A stretch of DNA of 64,000 nucleotides, taken from contig QAOA01006646.1 in NCBI GenBank assembly GCA_003255065.1, positions 132,551 to 196,550 of the forward strand, read 5' to 3'. A program made the translations under genes and the position numbers. Position 1 is the first letter of the stretch, and the number at the start of each line of letters is the position of its first letter. This DNA is from Cercis canadensis (Eukaryota; Streptophyta; Magnoliopsida; Fabales; Fabaceae). Of this stretch, positions 26,414 through 38,115 are shown piece by piece. The notes beneath the pieces were generated by a model. It had not been told where the DNA came from and did no database searches. It saw only the letters and a program-made list of their open reading frames with translations.

Positions 26414-27953
26414 GTCAGCTACAAGCACGAAACGGAATAGGGTCCCGAACCAGATACAATGACAGACCAGGAAACAGTCCATTCCCAAATACAGTGAAAC
26501 CCAAGAAAAACATTCGAGTTAGTCTCTGGGACGAACCGAAATAGGGTTCCAGGCCAGATATAGTGACACCCAAGAAAAATTTCTGAGTCAGATATAGCGA
26601 TGAACCGAAACAGGGTCACAGGCCAAATACAATGACCCACCGGGACACAGTCCCTTCCAAAATACAGAGAAACCCAAGAAAAATATCCGGGCCAGATACA
26701 AGGACGAACCGAAACAGCGTCCCGGGCCAAATACAATGACCCACCGAGAAACAGGAACCCAAGAAAAATATACAGGTCAGATATAGGGACGAACCGAAAC
26801 AGGATCCCGGGCCAGATACAGTGAAACCAAAGTAAAATATATGAGTCATATACAGGGACGAACCGAAACAGGGTCCCGGGCCAGATTCAATGACCCACCA
26901 GGAAACAGTTCCTTCCCAGATACAGTCAAACCCAAGAAAAATATCTGAGTCAGATACATGGACGAACCGAAACAGGGTCCCGGGCCAGATTCGTTGACCC
27001 ACCAGGAAACAGTGCCTTCCCAGACATAGTGAAACCCAAGAAAAAATATCCGAGTCAGATACAGGGACAAACCGAAACATCTTCCCGAGCCAGATACAAT
27101 GACCCACCGGGAAACAGGCCCTTCCCAAATATAGCGAAACCCAAAAAAAATATCCAGGTCAGATACAGGGACGAACCGAAACAGGATCCCGGGCCAGATA
27201 CAGTGAAACCAAAGAAAAATATCTGAGTCAGATACAAGGACGAACCGAAACAGGGTCCCGGGCCAGATTCGTTGACCTACCAGGAAAAAGTGTCTTACCA
27301 GACACAGTGAAACCCAAGAAAAATATCCGAGTCAGATACAAGGATGAAACGAAACAGGGTCCCAGGGCAGATATAGTGGAACCCAAGAAAAATTTCTGAG
27401 TCACATACAGCTATTAACCAAAACAGGCTCACAGGCCAGGTATAATGACACAACGGGAAACAGTCTCTTCACAAATACAGTGAAACCCAAAAAAAGTATC
27501 CGGGTCAGATACAGGAACGATCCGAAACAGGGTCTCGGGCCAGATACAATGACGCACAGGAAAACAGTCTCTTCCCAAATAAAGTGAAATATAAGAAAAG
27601 CAACTGAGTCAGATACAAGGACGAATCGAAACAGGCTCCCAGGTCAGATACAGTGAAACCGAAGAAAAATATCCGAGTTAGATACAAGGACGAACCGAAA
27701 TACGGTCTCAGGCCAGAGACAGTGAAACCAAAGAAAAAAATCTGAGTCAGATACAAGGACGAACCGAAACAGTGTCACGGGCCAGATTCGTTGACCCACT
27801 AGGAAACAGTTCCTTCCCAGATACAGTGAAACCAAAGAAAAATATCCGAGTCAGATATAGAACCGTACCGAAACAAGGTCCCGGCCCAGATATAATGAAC
27901 CAACGGGAAAGAGGCCCTTGTCAAATACAGTGAAACCCAAGAAAAATATCCGG
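26414..27953 (+). repeat. HOR unit 17, canonical (1540 bp)
   Basis: All seventeen monomers are in order. Confidence 0.93.
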
Positions 27954-29493
27954 GTCAGCTACAAGCACGAAACGGAATAGGGTCCCGAGCCAGATACAAT
28001 GACACACCAGGAAACAGTCCATTCCCAAATACAGTGAAACCCAAGAAAAACATTCGAGTCAGACTCTGGGACGAACCGAAATAAGGTTCCAGGCCAGATA
28101 TAGTGACACCCAAGAAAAATTTCTGACTGAGATATAGAGATGAACCGAAACAGGGTCACAGGCCAAATACAATAACCCACGGGGACACAGCCCCTTCCAA
28201 AATACAGAGAAACCCAAGAAAAATTTCCGTGCCAGATACAAGGACGAACCGAAACAGCGTCCCGGGCCAAATACAATGACCCACCGAGAAACAGGAACCC
28301 AAGAAAAATATACAGGTCAGATATAGGGACGAACCGAAACGGGATCCCGGGCCAGATACAGTGAAACCAAAGTAAAATATATGAGTCATATACAGGGACG
28401 AACCGAAACAGGGTCCCGGGCCAGATTCAATGACCCACCAGGAAACAGTTCCTTCCCAGATACAGTCAAACCCAAGAAAAATATCTGAGTCAGATACATG
28501 GACGAACCGAAACAGGGTCCCGGGCCAGATTCGTTGACCCACCAGGAAACAGTGCCTTCCCAGACATAGTGAAACCCAAGAAAAAATATCCGAGTCAGAT
28601 ACAGGGACAAACCGAAACATCTTCCCGAGCCAGATACAATGACCCACCGGGAAACAGGCCCTTCCCAAATATAGCGAAACCCAAAAAAAATATCCAGGTC
28701 AGATACAGGGACGAACCGAAACAGGATCCCGGGCCAGATACAGTGAAACCAAAGAAAAATATCTGAGTCAGATACAAGGACGAACCGAAACAGGGTCCCG
28801 GGCCAGATTCGTTGACCTACCAGGAAAAAGTGTCTTACCAGACACAGTGAAACCCAAGAAAAATATCCGAGTCAGATACAAGGATGAAACGAAACAGGGT
28901 CCCAGGGCAGATATAGTGGAACCCAAGAAAAATTTCTGAGTCACATACAACTATTAACCAAAACAGGCTCACAGGCCAGGTATAATGACCCAACGGGAAA
29001 CAGTCTCTTCCCAAATACAGTGAAACCCAAAAAAAATATCCGGGTCAGATACAGGAACGATCCGAAACAGGGTCTCGGGCCAGATACAATGACGCACAGG
29101 AAAACAGTCTCTTCCCAAATAGAGTGAAATATAAGAAAAGCAACTGAGTCAGATACAAGGACGAATCGAAACAGGCTCCCAGGTCAGATACAGTGAAACC
29201 GAAGAAAAATATCCGAGTTAGATATAAGGACGAACCGAACTAGGGTCCCAGGCCAGAGACAGTGAAACCAAAGAAAAAAATCTGAGTCAGATACAAGGAC
29301 GAACCGAAACAGTGTCACGGGCTAGATTCGTTGACCTACTAGGAAACAGTTCCTTCCCAGATACAGTGAAACCCAAGAAAAATATCCGAGTCAGATATAG
29401 AACCGTACCGAAACAAGGTCCCGGCCCAGATACAATGAACCAACGGGAAACAGGCCCTTCTCAAATACAGTGAAACCCAAGAAAAATATCTGG
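27954..29493 (+). repeat. HOR unit 18, canonical (1540 bp)
   Basis: All seventeen monomers are in order, with scattered substitutions. Confidence 0.93.
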
Positions 29494-31471
29494 GTCAGCT
29501 ACAAGCACAAAACGGAATAGGGTCCCGAGCCAGATACAATGACACACCAGGAAACAGTCCATTCGCAAATACAGTGAAACTCAAGAAAAAAATTCGAGTC
29601 AGATTCTGGGACAAACAGAAATAGGGTTCCAGGCCAGATATAGTGGCACCCAAGAAAAATTTCTGAGTCAGATATAGCGATGAACCGAAATAGGGTCACA
29701 GGCCAAATACAATGACCCACCGGGACACAGTCCCATCCAAAATACAGAGAAGCCCAAGAAAAATATCCAGGCCAGATACAAGGACGAACCGAAACAGTGT
29801 CCTGGGCCAAATACAATGACCCACTGAGAAACAGGAACCCAAGAAAAATATACAGGTCAGATATAGGAACGAACCGAAACGGGATCCCGGGCCAGATACA
29901 GTGAAACCAAAGTAAAATATATGAGTCATATACAGGGACGAACCGAAACAGGGTCCCGGGCCAGTTTCAATGACCCACCAGGAAACAGTTCCTTCCCAGA
30001 TACAGTCAAACCCAAGAAAAATATCCGGGCCAGATACAAGGACGAACTGGAACAGCGTCCCGAGCCAAATACAATGACCCACTGAGAAACAGGAACCCAA
30101 GAAAAATATACAGGTCAGATATAGGAACGAACCGAAACGAGATCCCGGGCCAGATACAGTGAAACCAAAGTAAAATATATGAGTCATATACAGGGACGAA
30201 CCAAAACAGGGTCCCGGGCCAGATTCAATGACCCACTAGGAAACAATTCCTTCCCAGATACAGTCAAACCCAAGAAAAATATCTGAGTCAGATACATGGA
30301 CGAACCGAAACAGGGTCCCGGGCCAGATTCGTTGACCCACCAGGAAACAGTGCCTTCCCAGACATAGTGAAACCCAAGAAAAAATATCCGAGTCAGATAC
30401 AGGGACAAACCGAAACATCTTCCCGAGCCAGATACAATGACCCACCGGGAAACAGCCCCTTCCCAAATATAGCGAAACCCAAAAAAAATATCCAGGTCAG
30501 ATACAGGGACGAACCGAAACAGGATCCCGGGCCAGATACAGTGAAACCAAAGAAAAATATCTGAGTCAGATACAAGGACGAACCGAAACAGGGTCCCGGG
30601 CCAGATTCGTTGACCTACCAGGAAAAAGTGTCTTACCAGACACAGTGAAACCCAAGAAAAATATCCGAGTCAGATACAAGGATGAAACGAAACAGGGTCC
30701 CAGGGCAGATATAGTGGAACCCAAGAAAAATTTCTGAGTCACATACAGCTATTAACCAAAACAGGCTCACAGGCCAGGTATAATGACCTAACGGGAAACA
30801 GTATCTTCCCAAATACAGTGAAACCCAAAAAAAATATCCGGGTCAGATACAGGAACGATCCGAAACAGGGTCTCGGGCTAGATACAGTGACGCACAGGAA
30901 AACAGTCTCTTCCCAAATAAAGTGAAAGCTATTAACCAAAACAGGCTCACAGGCCAGGTATAATGACCCAATGGGAAACAGTCTGTTCCCAAATACAGTG
31001 AAACCCAAAAAAAATATCCGGGTCAGATACAGGAACGATCCGAAGCAGGGTCTCGGGCCAGATACAATGACGCACAGGAAAACAGTCTCTTCCCAAATAA
31101 AGTGAAATATAAGAAAAGCAACTGAGTCAGATACAAGGACGAACCGAAACAGGCTCCCAGGTCAGATACAGTGAAACCGAAGAAAAATATCCGAGTTAGA
31201 TACAAGGACGAACCGAAATAGGGTCCCAGGCCAGAGACAGTGAAACCAAAGAAAAAAATCTGAGTCAGATACAAGGACGAACCGAAACAGTGTCACGGGC
31301 CAGATTCGTTGACCCACTAGGAAACAGTTCCTAACCAGATACAGTGAAACCCAAGAAAAATATCCGAGTCAGATATAGAACCGTACCAAAACAAGGTTCC
31401 GGCCCAGATACAATGAACCAACGGGAAACAGGCCCTTCTCAAATACAGTGAAACCCAAGAAAAATATCCGG
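29494..31471 (+). repeat. HOR unit 19, expanded by 438 bp
   Basis: An m6/m3 fusion (29925-30028) repeats m4 and m5 (258 bp extra). An m13/m12 fusion near 30928 repeats most of m12 and m13 (180 bp extra). Confidence 0.87.
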
Positions 31472-33842
31472 GTCAGCTACAAGCACGAAACGGAATAGGG
31501 TCCCGAGCCAGATACAATGACACACCAGGAAACAGTCTATTCCCAAATACAGTGAAACCCAAGAAAAATATTCGAGTCAGATTCTGGGACGAACCGAAAT
31601 AGGGTTCCAGGCCAGATATAGTGACACCCAAGAAAAGTTTCTGAGTCAGATATAGCGATGAACCGAAACAGGGTCACAAGCCAAATACAATGACCCACCG
31701 GGACACAGTCCCTTCCAANGGGACACAGTTCCTTCCAAAATACAGAGAAACCCAAGAAAAATATCTGGGCCAGATACAAGAACGAACCGAAACAGCGTCC
31801 CGGGCCAAATACAATGACTCACCGAGAAACAGGAACCCAAGAAAAATATACAGGTCAGATATAGGGACGAACCGAAACAGGATCCCGGGCCAGATACAGT
31901 GAAACCAAAGTAAAATATATGAGTCATATACAGGGACGAACTGAGACTGGGTCCCGGGCCAGATTCAATGACCACCAGGAAACAGTTCCTTCCCAGATAC
32001 AGTCAAACCCAAGAAAAATATCTGAGCTAGATACGTGGACGAACCGAAACAGGGTCCCGCGCCAGATTCGTTGACCCACCAGGAAACAGTGCCTTCCCAG
32101 ACATAGTGAAACCCAAGAAAAAATATCTGAGTCAGATACAGGGACAAACCGAAACATCTTCCCGTGCCAGATACAATGACCCACCGGGAAACAGGCCTTT
32201 CCCAAATATAGCGAAACCCAAAAAAAATATCCAGGTCAGATATAGGGACGAACCGAAACAGGATCCCGGGCCCGATACAGTGAAACCAAAGTAAAATATA
32301 TGAGTCATACACAGGGACGAACCGAAACAGAGTCCCGGGCCAGATACAATGACGCACAGGAAAACAGTCTCTTCCCAAATACAGTGAAACCCAAGAAAAA
32401 TATACAGGTCAGATTCTGGGACGAACCGAAATAGGGTTCCAGGCCAGATATAGTGACACCCAAGAAAAATTTCTGAGTCAGATATAGCGATGAACCGAAA
32501 CAGGGTCACAGGCCAAATACAATGACCCACCGGGACACAGTCCCTTCCAAAATACAGAGAAACCCAAGAAAAATATCCGGGCCAGATACAAGGACGAACC
32601 GAAACAGCGTCCCGGGCCAAATACAATGACCCACCGAGAAACAGGAACCCAAGAAAAATATACAGGTCAGATATAGGGACGAACCGAAACAGGATCCCGG
32701 GCCAGATACAGTGAAACCAAAGTAAAATATATGAGTCATATACAGGGACGAACCGAAACAGGGTCCCGGGCCAGATTCAATGACCCACCAGGAAACAGTT
32801 CCTTCCCAGATACAGTCAAACCCAAGAAAAATATCTGAGTCAGATACATGGACGAACCGAAACAGGGTCCCGGGCCAGATTCGTTGACCCACCAGGAAAC
32901 AGTGCCTTCCCAGACATAGTGAAACCCAAGAAAAAATATCCGAGTCAGATACCGAGACAAAACGAAACATCTTCCCGAGCCAGATACAATGACCCACCGG
33001 GAAACAGGCCCTTCCCAAATATAGCGAAACCCCAAAAAAATATCCAGGTCAGATACAGGGACGAACCGAAACAGGATCCCGGGCCAGATACAGTGAAACC
33101 AAAGAAAAATATCTGAGTGAGATACAAGGACGAACCGAAACAGGGTCCCGGGCCAGATTCGTTGACCTACCAGGAAAGAGTGTCTTACCAGACACAGTGA
33201 AACCCAAGAAAAATATCCGAGTCAGATACAAGGATGAAACGAAACAGGGTGTCAGGGCAGATATAGTGGAACCCAAGAAAAATTTCTGAGTCACATACAA
33301 CTATGAACCAAAACAGGCTCCCAGGCCAAGTATAATAACCCAACGAGAAACAGTCTCTTCCAAAATACAGTGAAACCCAAAAAAAATATCCGGGTCAGAT
33401 AGAGGAAGATCCGAAACAGGGTCTCGGGCCAGATACAATGGCGCATAGGAAAACAGTCTCTTCACAAATAAAGTGAAATATAAGAAAAGCAACTGAGTCA
33501 GATACAAGGACGAACCGAAACAGGCTCCCAAGTCAGATACAGTGAAACCGAAGAAAAATATCCGAGTTAGATACAAGGACGAACCGAAATAGGGTCCCAG
33601 GCCTGAGACAGTGAAACCAAAGAAAAAAATCTGAGTCAGATACAAGGACGAACCGAAACAGTGTCACGGGCCAGATTCGTTGACCCACTAGGAAACAGTT
33701 CCTTCCCAGATACAGTGAAACCCAAGAAAAATATCCGAGTCAGATATAGAACCGTACCGAAACAAGGTCCCGGCCCAGATACAATGAACCAACGGGAAAC
33801 AGGCCCTTCTCAAATACAGTGAAACCCAAGAAAAATATCCGG
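31472..33842 (+). repeat. HOR unit 20, expanded and interrupted by an n (2371 bp)
   Basis: The order is m1-m8 with an n inside m3 (31719), an m9/m5 fusion (32235-32303), a 104-bp chimera that opens as m6, continues as m13-like and ends as m4 (32304-32407), then m2-m17. Confidence 0.85.
31719..31719. other. Ambiguous base between repeated contig-like ends
   Basis: The n in m3 is flanked by nearly the same ~20-bp sequence on both sides (ggacacagtcccttccaa, then ggacacagttccttccaa), as expected where two overlapping sequence ends were abutted rather than merged. Confidence 0.82.
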
Positions 33843-35485
33843 GTCAACTACAAGCACGAAACAGAATAGGGTCCCGAGCCAGATACAATGACACACCAGG
33901 AAACAGTACAAGACTAAGTATGAGGAATAACTATTGTATAAAAAGTGTGTTCATCAATAGTCCATTCCCAAATACAGTAAAACCCAAGAAAAACATTCGA
34001 GTCAGATTCTGGGACGAACCGAAATAGGGTTCCAGGCCAGATATAGTTACACCCAAGAAAAATTTCTGAGTCAGATATAGCGATGAACCGAAACAGGGTC
34101 ACGGGCCAAATACAATGACCCACAGGGACACAGTCCCTTCCAAAATAGTGAGAAACCCAAGAAAAATATCCGGGCCAGATACAAGGACGAACCGAAACAG
34201 CGTCCCGGGCCAAATACAATGACCCACCGAGAAACAGGAACCCAAGAAAAATATACAGGTCAGATATAGGGACGAACCGAAACAGGATCCCGGGCCAGAT
34301 ACAGTGAAACCAAAGTAAAATATATGAGTCATATACAGGGACGAACCGAAACAGGGTCCCGGGCCAGATTCAATGACCCACCAGGAAACAGTTCCTTCCC
34401 AGATACAGTCAAACCCAAGAAAAATATCTGAGTCAGATACATGGACGAACCGAAACAGGGTCCCGGGCCAGATTCGTTGACCCACCAGGAAACAGTGCCT
34501 TCCCAGACATAGTGAAACCCAAGAAAAAATATCCGAGTCAGATACAGGGACAAACCGAAACATCTTCCCGAGCCAGATACAATGACCCACCGGGAAACAG
34601 GCCCTTCCCAAATATAGCGAAACCCTAAAAAAATATCCAGGTCAGATACAGGGACGAACCGAAACATGATCCCGGGCCAGATACAGTGAAACCAAAGAAA
34701 AATATCTGAGTCAGATACAAGGACGAACCGAAACAGGGTCCCGGGCCAAATTCGTTGACCTACCAGGAAAAAGTGTCTTACCAGACACAGTGAAACCCAA
34801 GAAAAATATCCGAGTCAGATACAAGGATGAAACGAAACAGAGTCCCAGGGCAGATATAGTGGAACCCAAGAAAAATTTCTGAGTCACATAAAACTATTAA
34901 CCAAAACAGGCTCACAGGCCAGGTATAATGACCCAACGGGAAACAGTCTGTTCCCAAATACAGTGAAACCCAAAAAAAAATATCCGGGTCAGATACACTC
35001 TTCCCAAATACAGTGAAACCCAAAAAAAATATCCGGGTCAGATGCAGGAACGATCCGAAACAGGGTCTCGGGCCAAATACAATGACGCACAGGTAAACAG
35101 TCTCTTCCCAAATAAAGTGAAATATAAGAAAAGCAACTGAGTCAGATACAAGGACGAACCGAGACAGGCTCCCAGGTTAGATACAGTGAAACCGAAGAAA
35201 AATATCCGAGTTAGATACAAGGACGAACCGAAATAGGGTCCCAGGCAGAGACAGTGAAACCAAAGAAAAAAATCTGAGTCTGATACAAGGACGAACCGAA
35301 ACAGTGTCACGGGCCAGATTCGTTGACCCACTAGGAAACAGTTCCTTCCCAGATACAGTGAAACCCAAGAAAAATATCCGAGTCAGATATAGAACCGTAC
35401 CGAAACAAGGTCCCGGCCCAGATACAATGAACCAACGGGAAACAGGCCCTTCTCAAATACAGTGAAACCCAAGAAAAATATCCGG
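33843..35485 (+). repeat. HOR unit 21 carrying a 51-bp foreign insertion (1643 bp)
   Basis: The monomer order is normal. The extra length comes from a 51-bp non-satellite insertion plus a 3-bp repeat in m1, and a 49-bp stutter of the m12 tail at 34988-35036. Confidence 0.88.
33908..33958. other. 51-bp non-satellite insertion of unknown origin
   Basis: The m1 sequence aaacagtccattccc is split after aaacagt. The 51-bp insert is AT-rich and unlike any monomer, and agt is repeated on its far side (33905-33907 and 33959-33961). A 7-bp inverted repeat, actattg at 33930 and caatagt at 33955, overlaps its right half. It could be filler DNA from break repair or a remnant of a small element with a 3-bp target duplication; the ends do not identify a family. 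Confidence 0.8.
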
Positions 35486-37025
35486 GTCAGCTACAAGCAC
35501 GAAACGGAATAGGGTCCCGAGCCAGATACAATGACACACCAGGAAACAGTCCATTCCCAAATACAGTGAAACCCAAGAAAAACATTCGAGTCAGATTCTG
35601 GGACGAACCGAAATAGGGTTCCAGGCCAGATATAGTGACACCCAAGAAAAATTTCTGAGTAAGATATAGCGATGAACCGAAACAGGGTCACAGGCCAAAT
35701 ACAATGACCCACCGGGACACAGTCCCTTCCAAAATACAGAGAAACCCAAGAAAAATATCCGGGCCAGATACAAGGACGAACCGAAACAGCGTCGCGGGCC
35801 AAATACAATGACCCACCGAGAAACAGGAACCCAAGAAAAATATACAGGTCAGATATAGGGACGAACCGAAACAGGATCCCGGGCCAGATACAGTGAAACC
35901 AAAGAAAAATATCTGAGTCAGAAACAAGGACGAACCGAAACAGGGTCCGGGCCAGATTCGTTGACCTACCAGGAAAAAGTGTCTTACCAGAATACAGTCA
36001 AACCCAAGAAAAATATCTGAGTCAGATACATGGACGAACCGAAACAGGGTCCCGGGCCAGATTCGTTGACCCACCAGGAAACAGTGCCTTCCCAGACATA
36101 GTGAAACCCAAGAAAAAATATCCGAGTCAGATACAGGGACAAACCGAAACATCTTCCCGAGCCAGATACAATGACCCACCGGGAAACAGGCCCTTCCCAA
36201 ATATAGCGAAACCCAAAAAAAATATCCAGGTCAGATACAGGGACGAACCGAAACAGGATCCCGGGCCAGATACAGTGAAACCAAAGAAAAATATCTGAGT
36301 CAGATACAAGGACGAACCGAAACAGGGTCCCGGGCCAGATTCGTTGACCTACCAGGAAAAAGTGTCTTACCAGACACAGTGAAACCCAAGAAAAATATCC
36401 GAGTCAGATACAAGGATGAAACGAAACAGGGTCCCAGGGCAGATATAGTGGAACCCAAGAAAAATTTCTGAGTCACATACAACTATTAACCAAAACAGGC
36501 TCACAGGCCAGGTATAATGACCCAACGGGAAACAGTCTCTTCCCAAATACAGTGAAACCCAAAAAAAATATCCGGGTCAGATACAGGAACGATCCGAAAC
36601 AGGGTCTCGGGCCAGATACAATGACGCACAGGAAAACAGTCTCTTCCCAAATAAAGTGAAATATAAGAAAAGCAACTGAGTCAGATACAAGGACGAACCG
36701 AAACAGGCTCCCAGGTCAGATACAGTGAAACCGAAGAAAAATATCCGAGTTAGATACAAGGACGAACCGAAATAGGGTCCCAGGCCAGAGACAGTGAAAC
36801 CAAAGAAAAAAATCTGAGTCAGATACAAGGACGAACCGAAACAGTGTCACGGGCCAGATTCGTTGACCCACTAGGAAACAGTTCCTTCCCAGATACAGTG
36901 AAACCCAAGAAAAATATCCGAGTCAGATATAGAACCGTACCGAAACAAGGTCCCGGCCCAGATACAATGAACCAACGGGAAACAGGCCCTTCTCAAATAC
37001 AGTGAAACCCAAGAAAAATATCCGG
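35486..37025 (+). repeat. HOR unit 22, canonical length with a conversion-like tract (1540 bp)
   Basis: The m5 position carries the m9 ending and the m6 position opens as m10 (about 35900-35990), then returns to m6 sequence at aatacagtcaaacc. Register and total length are unchanged. Confidence 0.88.
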
Positions 37026-37129
37026 GTCAGCTACAAGCACGAAACGGAATAGGGTCCCGAGCCAGATACAATGACACACCAGGAAACAGTCCATTCCCAA
37101 ATACAGTGAAACCCAAGAAAAACATTCGA
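37026..37129 (+). repeat. Reference monomer m1 (L, 104 bp)
   Basis: Diagnostic opening gtcagctacaagcacg and unusual ending aaaaacattcga. Used as the HOR anchor. Its cgaaacgg site often appears as cgaaatgg in other copies. Confidence 0.93.
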
Positions 37130-37198
37130 GTCAGATTCTGGGACGAACCGAAATAGGGTTCCAGGCCAGATATAGTGACACCCAAGAAAAATTTCTGA
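37130..37198 (+). repeat. Reference monomer m2 (S, 69 bp)
   Basis: Diagnostic opening gtcagattctgggacg and ending aaaaatttctga. Confidence 0.93.
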
Positions 37199-37302
37199 GT
37201 CAGATATAGCGATGAACCGAAACAGGGTCACAGGCCAAATACAATGACCCACCGGGACACAGTCCCTTCCAAAATACAGAGAAACCCAAGAAAAATATCC
37301 GG
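37199..37302 (+). repeat. Reference monomer m3 (L, 104 bp)
   Basis: Diagnostic opening gtcagatatagcgatg, with cgggacacagtccc in the middle module. Confidence 0.93.
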
Positions 37303-37387
37303 GCCAGATACAAGGACGAACCGAAACAGCGTCCCGGGCCAAATACAATGACCCACCGAGAAACAGGAACCCAAGAAAAATATACAG
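37303..37387 (+). repeat. Reference monomer m4 (M, 85 bp)
   Basis: Opens gccagatacaagg. It is an L monomer lacking 19 bp between aaacagg and aacccaag, and is the only 85-bp class in the HOR. Confidence 0.93.
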
Positions 37388-37456
37388 GTCAGATATAGGG
37401 ACGAACCGAAACAGGATCCCGGGCCAGATACAGTGAAACCAAAGTAAAATATATGA
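37388..37456 (+). repeat. Reference monomer m5 (S, 69 bp)
   Basis: Contains ggatcccggg (overlapping BamHI and SmaI recognition sites) and ends aaagtaaaatatatga. A near twin of m9 and a frequent exchange partner of it. Confidence 0.93.
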
Positions 37457-37560
37457 GTCATATACAGGGACGAACCGAAACAGGGTCCCGGGCCAGATTC
37501 AATGACCCACCAGGAAACAGTTCCTTCCCAGATACAGTCAAACCCAAGAAAAATATCTGA
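37457..37560 (+). repeat. Reference monomer m6 (L, 104 bp)
   Basis: Opens gtcatatacaggg and carries cagtcaaaccc instead of cagtgaaaccc. Confidence 0.93.
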
Positions 37561-37665
37561 GTCAGATACATGGACGAACCGAAACAGGGTCCCGGGCCAG
37601 ATTCGTTGACCCACCAGGAAACAGTGCCTTCCCAGACATAGTGAAACCCAAGAAAAAATATCCGA
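37561..37665 (+). repeat. Reference monomer m7 (L, 105 bp)
   Basis: Opens gtcagatacatggacg and has one extra A in the terminal tract. Contains the ttcgttgaccc module shared with m16 and, with one change, m10. Confidence 0.93.
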
Positions 37666-37769
37666 GTCAGATACAGGGACAAACCGAAACATCTTCCCGA
37701 GCCAGATACAATGACCCACCGGGAAACAGGCCCTTCCCAAATATAGCGAAACCCAAAAAAAATATCCAG
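37666..37769 (+). repeat. Reference monomer m8 (L, 104 bp)
   Basis: Contains cgaaacatcttcccgag and a long A8 tract. Ends tatccag. Confidence 0.93.
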
Positions 37770-37838
37770 GTCAGATACAGGGACGAACCGAAACAGGATC
37801 CCGGGCCAGATACAGTGAAACCAAAGAAAAATATCTGA
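37770..37838 (+). repeat. Reference monomer m9 (S, 69 bp)
   Basis: Contains ggatcccggg 382 bp downstream of the copy in m5. Base count on this strand is A 29, T 8, G 17, C 15. Confidence 0.93.
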
Positions 37839-37942
37839 GTCAGATACAAGGACGAACCGAAACAGGGTCCCGGGCCAGATTCGTTGACCTACCAGGAAAA
37901 AGTGTCTTACCAGACACAGTGAAACCCAAGAAAAATATCCGA
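37839..37942 (+). repeat. Reference monomer m10 (L, 104 bp)
   Basis: Diagnostic middle module gacctaccaggaaaaagtg followed by tcttaccagacac. Confidence 0.93.
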
Positions 37943-38011
37943 GTCAGATACAAGGATGAAACGAAACAGGGTCCCAGGGCAGATATAGTGGAACCCAAGA
38001 AAAATTTCTGA
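37943..38011 (+). repeat. Reference monomer m11 (S, 69 bp)
   Basis: Diagnostic aaggatgaaacg and gggcagatatagtggaacc. Confidence 0.93.
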
Positions 38012-38115
38012 GTCACATACAACTATTAACCAAAACAGGCTCACAGGCCAGGTATAATGACCCAACGGGAAACAGTCTCTTCCCAAATACAGTGAAACCC
38101 AAAAAAAATATCCGG
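38012..38115 (+). repeat. Reference monomer m12 (L, 104 bp)
   Basis: The most diverged opening, gtcacatacaactattaacc, with caggtataatgacccaac in the middle and an A8 tract. Confidence 0.93.

Noticed and set aside
33908..33958. CACTA-type element remnant
   Set aside because: A 3-bp flanking repeat fits that class, but the ends are not cacta/tagtg and no terminal inverted repeat is present, so the family is left open.
37228..37740. Recurring 170-codon minus-strand frame in almost every HOR unit
   Set aside because: It is exactly periodic with the satellite, overlaps other open minus frames, changes frame at every 104-bp monomer and has no recognisable domain. Recurrence reflects HOR copying, not gene conservation.
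37641..37838. Short plus-strand frames rich in Lys, Pro and Gln (65 codons, repeated)
   Set aside because: They are the A-rich strand read through m7-m9 and end at the tga in every tatctga monomer boundary. No coding evidence.
38050..38070. Bacterial -10-like tataat in m12 (aggtataatgaccc)
   Set aside because: It is part of a monomer repeated throughout the array, with no -35 partner or downstream gene, and the context is eukaryotic satellite.
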